Source: Anaerocolumna sp. MB42-C2 (lineage in GTDB: Bacteria > Bacillota > Clostridia > Lachnospirales > Lachnospiraceae). Taken from it: a stretch of 64,000 nt of DNA. The notes beneath the pieces are model-generated. The model saw only the letters and a list, made by a program, of their open reading frames with translations. It was not told the origin of the DNA and ran no database searches. Shown here one piece after another: positions 54,055 through 62,326 of this stretch. A program made the position numbers and the translations under genes. Where the stretch lies: contig NZ_CP133190.1 of NCBI RefSeq assembly GCF_030913705.1, positions 1,426,001 through 1,490,000 on the forward strand, in the 5' to 3' direction. Each line of letters opens with the position of its first letter. Position 1 is the first letter of the stretch.

Positions 54055-54100
54055 TTGACATGAAAACTATTATAAATTATAATTGATATGAAAACTATTA
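54055..54100 (+). promoter_or_regulatory. Promoter and direct repeats before the Mor-like gene
   Basis: TTGACA (54055-54060) and TATAAT (54078-54083) are 17 bases apart. TTGACATGAAAACTATTA (54055-54072) is repeated at 54083-54100 with one base changed, spanning the promoter at a 28-base period. This could be a binding site for the small regulator encoded downstream. Confidence 0.65.
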
Positions 54101-54126
54101 AATTATGCGAGTATAGATTGGAGGGG

Positions 54127-54231
54127 ATGAACTATAAGGAAAAGCAGGAAACATTGTGCATAGCAAAGGCTATTGCATATCATTTAAGCAGAAAATCAAT
54201 AGCCTTTGCTACCTTAAAGAATAATTTTTAG
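54127..54231 (+). CDS. Possible 34-residue leader ORF containing a strong hairpin
   Basis: GGAGG stands directly before an ATG that opens a 34-codon frame ending at TAG, 9 bases before the next gene and overlapping its AGGAGG. Within it TAGCAAAGGCTATTG (54161-54175) pairs exactly with CAATAGCCTTTGCTA (54197-54211). Translation of the frame would melt the stem, so it may couple or attenuate the next gene. The ribosome site is closer to the ATG than ideal. No family is recognised. Confidence 0.3.
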   Translation: MNYKEKQETLCIAKAIAYHLSRKSIAFATLKNNF

Positions 54232-54240
54232 GAGGTCACA

Positions 54241-54513
54241 ATGGGCTATGTTCACGCTTTGGAAATGCTGCCCCAGGAATTGATTGAAAAAATCCAAGAA
54301 TATGTTGATGGGCAAGTTATATACATTCCAAAAGTAAATTCGAAAAAATGTAAATGGGGAGAAAAGACAGATACGAAAGCGTATTTCAAAGAAAGAAATT
54401 TTAAAATATACAATAGTTATAAAAACGGTACGACAGTTATTGAACTGTCAGAGAAATACTTTTTAACTCCCAAAAGCATTCAACGCATTATACGAAGTAT
54501 TCAAATTTTATGA
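54241..54513 (+). CDS. CD3324/Mor-like small DNA-binding regulator
   Basis: The 90-residue protein begins MGYVHALEMLPQELIEKIQEY, continues DGQVIYIPK, a KKCKWGEKTDTKAYFKERN basic stretch and a C-terminal helix-turn-helix with TTVIELSEKYFLTPKSIQRI. This is the pattern of the CD3324 family related to the Mor activator of phage Mu, common in clostridia. It probably binds DNA, but its target is unknown. AGGAGG precedes the ATG, and a strong terminator follows. Direct repeats in its own promoter suggest autoregulation. Confidence 0.8.
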   Translation: MGYVHALEMLPQELIEKIQEYVDGQVIYIPKVNSKKCKWGEKTDTKAYFKERNFKIYNSYKNGTTVIELSEKYFLTPKSIQRIIRSIQIL

Positions 54514-54514
54514 G

Positions 54515-54552
54515 TAGATGTGTCACTTTACAAAGTGGCACATCTATTTTTT
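54515..54552 (+). terminator. Rho-independent terminator of the Mor-like gene
   Basis: TAGATGTGTCACTTT pairs with AAAGTGGCACATCTA including one G-T pair, with a 2-base loop region, and six Ts follow. Confidence 0.9.
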
Positions 54553-54634
54553 ACAACGATTTGTGCTCCCCTATTTGAAATGGAAAACGGTATAATGGAT
54601 TTGTAAAGATAACAGAGGAAAGGGGAAATATCCA

Positions 54635-55081
54635 ATGGAAATTGTGAAAGTAATTGATAGCGATAAAACAAAGTACATGGAGTTGCTGCTTATTGCAGAT
54701 GAACAGGTAAGTATGATAGAAAAATATTTGTATCGTGGTGAAATGTTCGCCTTGTGTGATGATGATGTTAAATCGATTTGCGTTGTTACACAAGAGCAAG
54801 ACAGCGTTTATGAAATTAAGAATATTGTTACTGTTCCTAAATATCAAAGAAAAGGATATGGACAATATCTAATTTCATTTATCGCTGATTACTACAAAAA
54901 GTCTGGCCGCGAGTTATATGTTGGAACAGGCGATAGCCCTATGACACTTCATTTCTACGAGAAATGCGGATTTACAAAGTCACACGTTGTTAAAAACTTT
55001 TTTGTAGACAATTACGACCACCCTATGTATGAAAATGGACAACAGTTAGTAGATATGATTTATTTGAAAAGACCTCTATAA
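54635..55081 (+). CDS. GNAT-family N-acetyltransferase
   Basis: The 148-residue protein has the acetyl-CoA-binding motif A in IKNIVTVPKYQRKGYGQYLISF near residue 67 (the Q/RxxGxG/A type) and the C-terminal FYEKCGF near residue 107. AAGGGGA lies 8 bases before the ATG. It transfers an acetyl group to an amine of a small molecule or protein; the target is unknown. A possible neighbour function is detoxification, since this stretch holds resistance-gene remnants. Confidence 0.9.
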   Translation: MEIVKVIDSDKTKYMELLLIADEQVSMIEKYLYRGEMFALCDDDVKSICVVTQEQDSVYEIKNIVTVPKYQRKGYGQYLISFIADYYKKSGRELYVGTGDSPMTLHFYEKCGFTKSHVVKNFFVDNYDHPMYENGQQLVDMIYLKRPL

Positions 55082-55184
55082 AATGGAGTTGTGTCCTCCC
55101 AATAGGGATATTAAAAACCGTTGTCAGGCGGTAGAATAGCTATTACCTAAACAAAATACGGCAGCCTAACGGCGGTATCTCAAG

Positions 55185-55235
55185 AGATATCGCCGTGCTT
55201 GCTCTGAGCCTCTTGTCATTGAGGCAATCAGAGGG
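55185..55235. other. Pair of hairpins after the GNAT gene
   Basis: CGGCGGTATCTC faces GAGATATCGCCG with one mismatch, followed by GCCTC-TTGTCATT-GAGGC. The higher GC content and lack of an open frame suggest a terminator or a remnant of an imported element. Confidence 0.4.
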
Positions 55236-55327
55236 CTTATTTAAAATCAAAAATTTGAAGCGAAATCAAGTTACGAAAAGACAAGGATCTTAACACGACC
55301 ACTTTGAACAGAAATCTGATATTATTG

Positions 55328-56161
55328 TTAAGACATACAAATCGTTCTTGCATATTTTCTTTCAGAATCTTCAACTACTCTGATACTTCCAGCTTTTATC
55401 ATATGTTCAATCCTTGAAGCATACCACCAATCACCTATGCCTAAAGGATAATAACCCAGTATATCACCAATAACTCTCGCTTCCTTGGCAGGATTGGATG
55501 AAAGTCGTCTTCTAATCAAAAAATCATAAAAATCTTCTGGTACACCTATTAAATTTCCATTAATCACTGCTCTAAGAGGACTATTATTTTCTACCAATTC
55601 TACCCATTGATTACCGAACATTCTTATTTCAGACAGAGTTATTTTTTTCTCATAGACAAGAAATTGGCTGAATTCTTCTGCTGATACTTCACCCCAATTA
55701 CAATATTTTTTAATCGTATTTATATCTGTTTGTACGTACTCAGGTAGTTTAACAACAAATGTATCATTTGAATAATTCCTTAGTATATGACACAGGTAGT
55801 AAAGTCCGCATAATGAATATGGGCTATCACTATACCATATTCGTATCGATTCGCCTTTCTTTAAAAACTCTAAAAGTCTACTAAATTCCTTAATATATAT
55901 TTTAATAGCCATTTTAAGTTCTTTCAATACCTCTTGGTTATTATCCCACCCATTTTGCGTAAACATAGACAAAATCAAATCTTGCCTATACTGACTTTCA
56001 ATGGATTTTTTAATGTCTCCAATATCCAGCATAAAAGCAAGGCAAATCACTTCATCAGAGCATGAAGTTGAACCATTTTTTTCACCAATTTTTATTGTAT
56101 TACTGCTCTTGGAAGCTTTCATTGAGCCAGCTTCACTATCCCCAAATAAAATCTCTATCAT
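55328..56161 (-). CDS. DUF1835/DUF3658 domain protein
   Basis: The 277-residue protein opens with MIEILFGDSEAGSMKASK, the DUF1835 signature, and the C-terminal part (about 180-265) with NSPLRAVINGNLIGVPEDFYD matches DUF3658. These two-domain proteins are scattered in Firmicutes and their role is not known. The central part contains IRIWYSDSPYSLCGLYYLC near residue 106, part of the same fold. GCAGGAG precedes the ATG. It is alone on its strand, 132 bp after the MerR gene. Confidence 0.8.
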   Translation of the reverse strand: MIEILFGDSEAGSMKASKSSNTIKIGEKNGSTSCSDEVICLAFMLDIGDIKKSIESQYRQDLILSMFTQNGWDNNQEVLKELKMAIKIYIKEFSRLLEFLKKGESIRIWYSDSPYSLCGLYYLCHILRNYSNDTFVVKLPEYVQTDINTIKKYCNWGEVSAEEFSQFLVYEKKITLSEIRMFGNQWVELVENNSPLRAVINGNLIGVPEDFYDFLIRRRLSSNPAKEARVIGDILGYYPLGIGDWWYASRIEHMIKAGSIRVVEDSERKYARTICMS

Positions 56162-56293
56162 TAATATATCTCCTGCAATATTAAGAGCACTACGTCTGCT
56201 CAGGTATTTTTTTAGTCCCTAATTTGAAAAGCGGGAGAATATCCCGTATATCAGGATTATACAACACGTTGTCCAATTGTCCATACTACCATT

Positions 56294-57259
56294 CTATTTT
56301 ACTCCACTTGTTTTTATAGGCACAAAATATCGAATCTTACCGTAATTCCACTCATTCAACTGTTTCGAATGTGGTCCGGCAAAATGGTATAACATATGGC
56401 GTCCCATTGATTCATCCAAATCTAAATGTTCCTGCGATGCAAGCCAAACCAATATCCCCTTATATATCCGATCATATTCGCTGAACTCCCAACTATCCGC
56501 AAGAGCAGATGCATATAAACCGCCATCGAATTGAATAATCTCAAATCCTTCGGTGTCCGCTTCGGTCATCCAATCTTCAAGAATAAACACCCAAACGAGT
56601 TTATTGTGTTCGGCATCATGATACATAAAATCACGAGGGTTTATTTTATCAGCGATTCGTAAGCTGAGCCGTCCCCACATTGAATCAAATCGACGGTGGA
56701 TATCATCACTCTCGACATTGAGGTATCCCGAAGTTACCATTCGGCAAGTCGGCATTTCAATAACAAGAATATCTGGCTGTCGTTCCACTTTTTCAGCGAC
56801 GGCTAACAAACGATTCACATTTGCCGTATTTCCATCGTAATCCACATTGACAAGCTGAGTTTCAAGTTCTTTCGCTTTCTTATATAGCATCTTGACATCC
56901 GATTTTTTACCGAAATCAGCTTGTTCGATTTGGTGTATAAATTCTAATACAATTTCTTTCAGTTCATGCAACAGCGAAACTTCTTCATCAATATGTTCAA
57001 CTTTTTTACCCAGCACCTCTAAAACAATCTCAGAACCGGATGTATTGAATATGCGCTGAATATCCTTAATACTAATATTCAACTTGCGTAAAATTAGAAT
57101 CTGCTCCAATCGTTTTACGGCAGCTTCGTCATACAACCTGTAAGCGTAATCATCGCTTCGAACGCTTGTTATCAGCCCCATATCCTCATAATAACGAAGC
57201 GTACGGGCTGATATATCGTATTGGGTTGATACATCTCTGATTTTAATTAATTCACTCAC
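56294..57259 (-). CDS. MerR-family regulator with GyrI-like effector domain
   Basis: The 321-residue protein has a MerR winged helix (IRDVSTQYDISARTLRYYEDMGL) at about 7-75, a coiled coil to about 120 and a C-terminal GyrI/BmrR-like drug-sensing domain at about 165-315. The start is a GTG at 57259 with GGAGG 7 bases upstream. Its promoter has the stretched 19-base spacer typical of MerR-activated promoters, so it should activate its own gene when a cationic or lipophilic compound binds. Confidence 0.88.
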   Translation of the reverse strand: MSELIKIRDVSTQYDISARTLRYYEDMGLITSVRSDDYAYRLYDEAAVKRLEQILILRKLNISIKDIQRIFNTSGSEIVLEVLGKKVEHIDEEVSLLHELKEIVLEFIHQIEQADFGKKSDVKMLYKKAKELETQLVNVDYDGNTANVNRLLAVAEKVERQPDILVIEMPTCRMVTSGYLNVESDDIHRRFDSMWGRLSLRIADKINPRDFMYHDAEHNKLVWVFILEDWMTEADTEGFEIIQFDGGLYASALADSWEFSEYDRIYKGILVWLASQEHLDLDESMGRHMLYHFAGPHSKQLNEWNYGKIRYFVPIKTSGVK

Positions 57260-57291
57260 GGTTTATCCTCCTCTTTGTTGGTTTTAATCAT

Positions 57292-57322
57292 AGTATAAAC
57301 TATTCCCCAACGGCAGAGTCAA
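57292..57322 (-). promoter_or_regulatory. MerR-type promoter with 19-base spacer
   Basis: On the minus strand TTGACT (57317-57322) and TATACT (57292-57297) are 19 bases apart. The spacer carries an imperfect dyad, ACTCTGCC facing GGGGAATAGT. This is the hallmark of promoters twisted open by MerR activators. Confidence 0.75.
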
Positions 57323-57377
57323 GGATGTAAGAGAATACATTCGTTTTTAAGTTTAATATTTCATTTACTTTTACTTA

Positions 57378-58193
57378 TTATTCTTTCCATTCAATTAAGT
57401 CAGATGCATTCGAAAGGTATTCTTTAGTCGCTGAATTCCACTCATCTTCGGTTACTTCTTTATCTTCAATCATAAATACATCATAATCGGTACTTTCCGT
57501 CATACCATTTTCATCAACACTGTGATATTTTGAGAAATTTACCCTTGAGACTTCATTACCATCGGAGTCCAAAACCAGATAATAGTAATTTATGTGAGTC
57601 GGCGCTGCACCATCACGTTCGTATAAGATTGCTCCGTTGTTTAGCGGGGATTCGTAATCCGGACCATTGTGCCATAAAACTATTTTACTATCTTGATATG
57701 TAAAAATGGCATAACTGCCGCCTGCAATAGGACGCAGATGAAGTTCTGGTATTCCATCCCCGTTCATATCAAACAAGGCATAGTAGGTTTTAAAATCTGG
57801 TTCCAAAGAAATATCTTTCAATGTAACAACTCCATCACTTATCTCCTGTTTTGGGTCTTTTGCATTTACACTACCTGCTAAGAAATCGTCGTATGCTGCA
57901 ATTGCCTCCTTATAAGCAGCTGATTCATTATTATCAGTAGTAGTTTCATCGTTACTGGAAGAAGATACTTCCTCCGATGTCTGGGGCGAAACACTATCAG
58001 TTGGCTTGGCAGGATTCTCTGTAACTGTTGCACTTGGTGCAGGTGATGTATCAGTTGTTGCACTTGGTGCAGGTGATGTATCCGATGTTGCAGTAGTGTT
58101 GGTACTGTTTTGACTACAGGCGTTTAGAGTAACCAGAAATACGGATAAAAGTAAAAGATAAAGAGGTTTTACTAGAAAGAGTTTACGCTTCAT
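57378..58193 (-). CDS. Secreted lipoprotein with Ser/Thr/Pro-rich repeat linker
   Basis: The 271-residue protein has a lipoprotein signal ending LNAC (Cys26), a low-complexity linker to about residue 95 and a globular domain. The linker contains two exact TDTSPAPSAT units. The globular part has DMNGDGIPELHLRP, an acidic calcium-loop-like or VCBS-type motif. A similar DLDGDQKPELYF motif occurs in the BlaR1-like protein encoded divergently, so the two may share a domain. No function is recognised. TAGGAGG precedes the ATG. Confidence 0.7.
   Translation of the reverse strand: MKRKLFLVKPLYLLLLSVFLVTLNACSQNSTNTTATSDTSPAPSATTDTSPAPSATVTENPAKPTDSVSPQTSEEVSSSSNDETTTDNNESAAYKEAIAAYDDFLAGSVNAKDPKQEISDGVVTLKDISLEPDFKTYYALFDMNGDGIPELHLRPIAGGSYAIFTYQDSKIVLWHNGPDYESPLNNGAILYERDGAAPTHINYYYLVLDSDGNEVSRVNFSKYHSVDENGMTESTDYDVFMIEDKEVTEDEWNSATKEYLSNASDLIEWKE
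58027..58082. repeat. Two 30-bp direct repeats in the lipoprotein linker
   Basis: GTTGCACTTGGTGCAGGTGA starts at 58027 and again at 58057. The repeat encodes the doubled TDTSPAPSAT unit and could expand or contract by slippage. Confidence 0.85.
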
Positions 58194-58257
58194 GATGTCC
58201 TCCTAAATTTTTATTTATGGGCAAGGCCATTATTCATTGGTTCTTGCCTATCCATGT

Positions 58258-58285
58258 ATTATAATCCAGATTATGTAAATGTCAA
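58258..58285 (-). promoter_or_regulatory. Promoter of the lipoprotein gene
   Basis: On the minus strand TTGACA (58280-58285) and TATAAT (58258-58263) are 16 bases apart, giving a leader of about 60 bases. Confidence 0.75.
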
Positions 58286-58444
58286 GGGTAACATCTATTA
58301 ACTCTGTATGTATACCAATATCCTGCGTTTAAGGCTATAAAGTACAATGGATATGGATTATTTTCCGTTCCCTTTACATAATTTCTAAATAAAGCCAAAT
58401 GGGTTTATTGGTTTTACTTCTTGAGATATTCGCAATTTTATCAA

Positions 58445-58498
58445 TTGACAAATCAGGTTTATAAGCATAAACTAATTATATGGTTTATAATTATAAAC
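58445..58498 (+). promoter_or_regulatory. BlaI-type promoter with two palindromic operators
   Basis: TTGACA lies at 58445-58450. GTTTATAAGCATAAAC (58457-58472) and the perfect palindrome GTTTATAATTATAAAC (58483-58498) follow, sharing GTTTAT/ATAAAC half-sites at a 26-base period. A weak TAAACT at 58468 is at the right distance for a -10, inside the first operator. Dimeric BlaI bound at both sites would block transcription of the pair. Confidence 0.75.
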
Positions 58499-58517
58499 TT
58501 GATTGGGAGGTACATAA

Positions 58518-58880
58518 ATGGAAAACCTGAAGATATGTGAAAGTGATTACCGCTTTATGTTGGTGGTATGGGAGAACCAACCGGTGGCATCGGGCCGCCT
58601 TGTGACGCTTTGCACCGAAAAACTCGGCTGGAAAAAGTCAACCACTTATACCGTGTTACGGAAAATGTGCGAAAAGGGACTACTAATAAACGAGAATACC
58701 ATTGTGAGTGCTATCGTTCCCAAGGAACAGATACAGGCTTTTGAGAGTGAATACTTTGTTGAAAAGGCTTTCGAAGGCTCACTGCCAAAGTTTCTCACCT
58801 CGTTTCTCGGTGGTAAAACCATATCGGAAAAGCAAGCCGACGAACTCAAACGCCTGATTGATGAACACAAGGAGAGGTGA
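58518..58880 (+). CDS. BlaI/MecI-family repressor
   Basis: The 120-residue protein has the family length. A winged helix fills the first 80 residues, with KLGWKKSTTYTVLRKMCEKGLL as recognition helix and wing, and a helical dimerisation tail follows. BlaI-type repressors are inactivated by proteolysis when the partner sensor is triggered. GGGAGG precedes the ATG. The TGA ends 2 bp before the start of the BlaR1-like gene. No beta-lactamase gene is in the window, so the target may be this pair or another envelope gene. Confidence 0.92.
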   Translation: MENLKICESDYRFMLVVWENQPVASGRLVTLCTEKLGWKKSTTYTVLRKMCEKGLLINENTIVSAIVPKEQIQAFESEYFVEKAFEGSLPKFLTSFLGGKTISEKQADELKRLIDEHKER

Positions 58881-58882
58881 AT

Positions 58883-60832
58883 ATGGAAGAGTTGTTTTTA
58901 ATAATATTAAATATGAGCATTACGGCTGGCTATGTCATACCCGCAGTAATTTTCATCCGCTTACTTCTAAAGAGAGCCCCGAAAAAGTATTCCTATCTGT
59001 TATGGTCTGTCGTGCTTTTTCGTCTTATTTGCCCCGTCTCCTTCTCCTCTGTCTGCAGCATCTTTCAAATACAACCGTTTGATATGACAGCCGCGTTCAG
59101 AGGTAGCCGTGTTTCACTTAATTTTATCCCTGCCGATATAGGGTATATGAAAACTCCGAGAGTAACTGTTGGTATTCCTGCCATAAATTCCCTCATCAGC
59201 GGAAGTTTGCCTACAGCTGCTCCAAACACCAGTGCTAATCTTCTGCAAATATGGATTTTTTTCGGAACGATCCTTTGGTGTATCGGTATCGCCACTCTCC
59301 TTATCTACAGTATCGTCACCTATATCCGCCTGAAACATCGTGTATCCACTGCTGTCCGGCTGGAGGGCAATGTTTATGAAACCGATAAAATCCGATCACC
59401 TTTCATTCTTGGTTTTGTTTTACCCCGAATTTATATTCCTTTCGGCTTGGGTGTGCAGGAGTCAGAATACATTCTCCGTCACGAGAGATATCATTTAAAA
59501 CGAAAAGACTATCTGGTAAAAGCTTTAAGTTTTTGTGTGCTGGCCATTCACTGGTTTAACCCACTTGTCTGGCTTGCCTTTGTTCTCATGACACAAGATA
59601 TGGAGATGAGCTGTGATGAAAAGGTACTTTCAGAAACAGACACAGATATTGTTCATGATTACAGCACATCCCTTCTGGCTTTTGCAGCAAACCGACGTAT
59701 TCCGGCAGCAAGTCCACTTGCCTTCGGAGAAGCTGGTATACGGGAGCGGGTGAAGAACATTTTACGATTTAAGAAACCAAAAAAATGGGTGGTCATTCTC
59801 ACCGCCATTCTCTGTGTTACCGCCGTCATTACCTGCGCCGCAAATCCATTGAAAGAAGCAATCACAAAGTCAAACGATGTACCTTATGGTAATTATGTAT
59901 TTGAAAAGCAGATCTATATGAATCCTCTCAGCTCTTTTATGGTCTTAGATGGGTTTAAGGAATATTACACGCTTACTAAAAATCTGCTAATACTGACGGA
60001 TAAGACCGGCATCCAGCAAAGATATGCAGTTACCTATCAGAAAGATTTGGTAGATGAACAGACGTTTAAGAATAGCTTTATGATTAATATTAACATTCCT
60101 GATGTTACCAAATACAAAGACAAATATCAATACACACTAACTAATACATCCGGTTCTGCTGTTTATCGTATTTATCTTATGGATGATGAGATATGGCTGG
60201 CACAAATACACAAGGACTCCGCTAATACTCAAAAAAGCGAATATATCTGGAGTATTTATAAAATTACAAGGATTGGGGATATACCCATGAAAGCTACAAT
60301 ATCCGGAACACAGGACGGCGTTTTGGACTTCCTCTCTCACCAGCAAAATTTTAAGTCGGGCTACAATAATGACACATGTTATAACATCACTCCAAACTAT
60401 ATTCGGCAAAATTCCGATTATTTGATTTTCAAATATGACACCTCCTGCGCTTCCCTACTGTTGTATGAGGACAAAATATACCCTCTTGGTGAATGGTTCG
60501 GTGGTTATGGCCTGACCAGTATGTCTCTTTTCGATTTAGATGGTGACCAAAAACCGGAATTGTATTTCACCTATTCATTTGGCTCCGGGCTTCACCGTTC
60601 CAACGCTGCATATTTTGATCCAATTGCAAATAAAGTTATTGTTTTTAATTATACACATCCGAATAGCGATATGCTTATTACTCCAAACTACGATGGGGGA
60701 CTATCTCTTTATGACGCTGACATAAAAACAATAGACAGCTTTGTGAATTTCGAAATTGAGAAAAAAGATTATATTTCAGATATTACTTATGAAAATGGAC
60801 AAATCTCATTAAACCCTATACCAAAGAAGTAA
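58883..60832 (+). CDS. BlaR1/M56-family membrane metallopeptidase with unusual sensor domain
   Basis: The protein of about 649 residues has four membrane helices in the first 320 residues and the zinc motif HERYH (H200, E201, H204) with CDE near residue 240, as in M56 peptidases. After the last helix (about 305) a BlaR1 would carry a penicillin-binding domain. Here the roughly 330-residue outer domain lacks SxxK- or KTG-like motifs and instead carries a DLDGDQKPELYF motif. It may sense a different envelope signal. The ATG at 58883 with AAGGAG 8 bases upstream is preferred to the GTG at 58877, which overlaps the repressor stop. Confidence 0.85.
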   Translation: MEELFLIILNMSITAGYVIPAVIFIRLLLKRAPKKYSYLLWSVVLFRLICPVSFSSVCSIFQIQPFDMTAAFRGSRVSLNFIPADIGYMKTPRVTVGIPAINSLISGSLPTAAPNTSANLLQIWIFFGTILWCIGIATLLIYSIVTYIRLKHRVSTAVRLEGNVYETDKIRSPFILGFVLPRIYIPFGLGVQESEYILRHERYHLKRKDYLVKALSFCVLAIHWFNPLVWLAFVLMTQDMEMSCDEKVLSETDTDIVHDYSTSLLAFAANRRIPAASPLAFGEAGIRERVKNILRFKKPKKWVVILTAILCVTAVITCAANPLKEAITKSNDVPYGNYVFEKQIYMNPLSSFMVLDGFKEYYTLTKNLLILTDKTGIQQRYAVTYQKDLVDEQTFKNSFMININIPDVTKYKDKYQYTLTNTSGSAVYRIYLMDDEIWLAQIHKDSANTQKSEYIWSIYKITRIGDIPMKATISGTQDGVLDFLSHQQNFKSGYNNDTCYNITPNYIRQNSDYLIFKYDTSCASLLLYEDKIYPLGEWFGGYGLTSMSLFDLDGDQKPELYFTYSFGSGLHRSNAAYFDPIANKVIVFNYTHPNSDMLITPNYDGGLSLYDADIKTIDSFVNFEIEKKDYISDITYENGQISLNPIPKK

Positions 60833-61410
60833 TCGGAATCGTTATCACGAAAAACTTATTACAGATGCAATAGGGCGGTCTACACAAACCGCCGCTGTAT
60901 ATTCGTTACACACCAAACACTGGTTGCCACACCTTATTCCATTGTCTTATAATGAGCATTGCTTTCTTTTGAGACAATCGCAAGCACCCATGGGGTGCTT
61001 GTAACCATATGAAAAGTTTCTGGCTCTATATCAAGATTTAGTACATGTTAAAATGAGAAGATTATCCTCACATTAACCTACCAATTACCACCCCTGCTTC
61101 TGTGCCTTTTCTTAAAACTTTTCATAATCATCCTGCGATATATAGTTGCCATGGCTGTGATTCACTTTGTATTATGGAAAGAGATAGCAATATGAAAGAA
61201 TTTTACCTCTTTCATTAGCAAGATTAGTGCCATGCCTGGCATACTCAAAAGAAAAAGGCTGCGATAACGCAACCTCATTCTTCTGACCAGTCTTATTTGT
61301 AAATACATTTCTGCTTATAAGTATCTATTTCCCTGTTTTCTTTCTTTTGACTTACATTCACTCAGCTAGTCGACTTCTTCTGAAACTTCTATATATGTCG
61401 TTCTTCATGT
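60833..61410. other. Non-coding stretch with decayed coding sequence and hairpins
   Basis: GGCGGT faces ACCGCC at about 60874-60892, just after the BlaR1-like stop, and CAAGCACCC-ATG-GGGTGCTTG lies at about 60982. A minus-strand remnant is listed separately. No intact gene was found. Confidence 0.4.
60934..61165 (-). pseudogene. Unrecognised gene remnant
   Basis: The minus strand reads HGNYISQDDYEKF, a stop, EKAQKQGW, further stops and then an open stretch LNLDIEPETFHMVTSTPWVL followed by AIVSKESNAHYKTME to a stop at 60934. The amino acid usage is protein-like, but stops break it and no start codon with a ribosome site fits. It looks like the end of a decayed gene. I cannot name the family. 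Confidence 0.35.
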
Positions 61411-62052
61411 TTACATATCATTCATATTATTTTCTCCATCCAGTAATAATAATGCATCAAGTTCAGGTTTTTCGCCTAAAAGGCCTATTGCATAAACCGT
61501 ATAATACTTATCAGCGGTAAGATTAACATCAGGTACTGTAAGAACAACATTTGAGGTTCCTGCTGCTCTAACTTGCAGTGTATAATTCATCGGAATAACA
61601 TCAGTATAATTCGTTATGTGTTTAAATGCAATGTTACTAAAAACAACCGTTCCATCTGGTAACGTAATATCTACCGCAGGAGCATTCGGCGAAAGATGTA
61701 AAAATCTTATCATAGCTTTGCCTGGCTTTCTTATTCCGTTAGTATCAGCAATAGCCAGTAACCCTATATCACTAAGATTACCAACTGCAGCTACCGTTAA
61801 TATAGAGTTCTTATTCACGGTTAACATATTAGCTAATACAGGAGAATTTTTAGTTCCAGCAACATAAAGAGATATTTTATACCTTCCTTCAGGTATAGAT
61901 AAATAATCTGTATAATCACCATAAGCAAGATTATTAATAATTAATTTATCATTAGCATATATGTCAACATTAGGCGCGTCTGGCACTGTGTGTATTACAC
62001 GAACATAACCCGTTGGCATATCATTTCCAGTATATTTTGTGTTGTTATACAT
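61411..62052 (-). CDS. DUF4397 domain protein
   Basis: The 213-residue protein has two DUF4397 repeats. GYVRVIHTVPDAPNVDIYANDKLI at about 15-38 matches MIRFLHLSPNAPAVDITLPDGTVV at about 114-137, each followed by a YxxY/YTDV strand and a TAVAVG-like segment. These beta-rich domains usually occur in surface or secreted proteins. No signal peptide or anchor is visible, so the protein may be cytoplasmic, spore-associated or exported by another route. GTGAGG precedes the ATG. Confidence 0.85.
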   Translation of the reverse strand: MYNNTKYTGNDMPTGYVRVIHTVPDAPNVDIYANDKLIINNLAYGDYTDYLSIPEGRYKISLYVAGTKNSPVLANMLTVNKNSILTVAAVGNLSDIGLLAIADTNGIRKPGKAMIRFLHLSPNAPAVDITLPDGTVVFSNIAFKHITNYTDVIPMNYTLQVRAAGTSNVVLTVPDVNLTADKYYTVYAIGLLGEKPELDALLLLDGENNMNDM

Positions 62053-62120
62053 TTTTTCCTCACGATTAATATAGTATGGTATAATATATGCTTAAATTTA
62101 TTCATATGATATTTATTTGT

Positions 62121-62294
62121 TTAAATTTTACCTTCGTTATTCTTTTGTTGAACCTCGTCAAAGATATTACTATTATTCGATTTATTTTTCGTATTCTGGT
62201 AACCCATCATTAAATTTTTCAATTCCGTTACTTCAGCCATCATTGTAATAAAATCTTCTTTTGTTATTGGCTTTTTACCATGCAGGATTTCCAC
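62121..62294 (-). CDS. Possible 57-residue small protein
   Basis: An open frame from a GTG at 62294 to a TAA at 62121 encodes a hydrophilic, helix-prone sequence with ITKEDFITMMAEVTELKNLM and an Asn-rich tail. It follows the ABC permease gene on the same strand by 32 bp. The ribosome site (AAAAGGG) is about 15 bases away, so the start is weak. I recognise no family; it may be a small real gene or a gene fragment. Confidence 0.3.
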   Translation of the reverse strand: MEILHGKKPITKEDFITMMAEVTELKNLMMGYQNTKNKSNNSNIFDEVQQKNNEGKI

Positions 62295-62326
62295 CTGCTA
62301 AACCAGTCACCCTTTTCCGGACGCGC

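Noticed and set aside
58518..60832. Beta-lactam resistance operon
   Set aside because: There is no beta-lactamase or PBP gene nearby and the sensor lacks penicillin-binding motifs.
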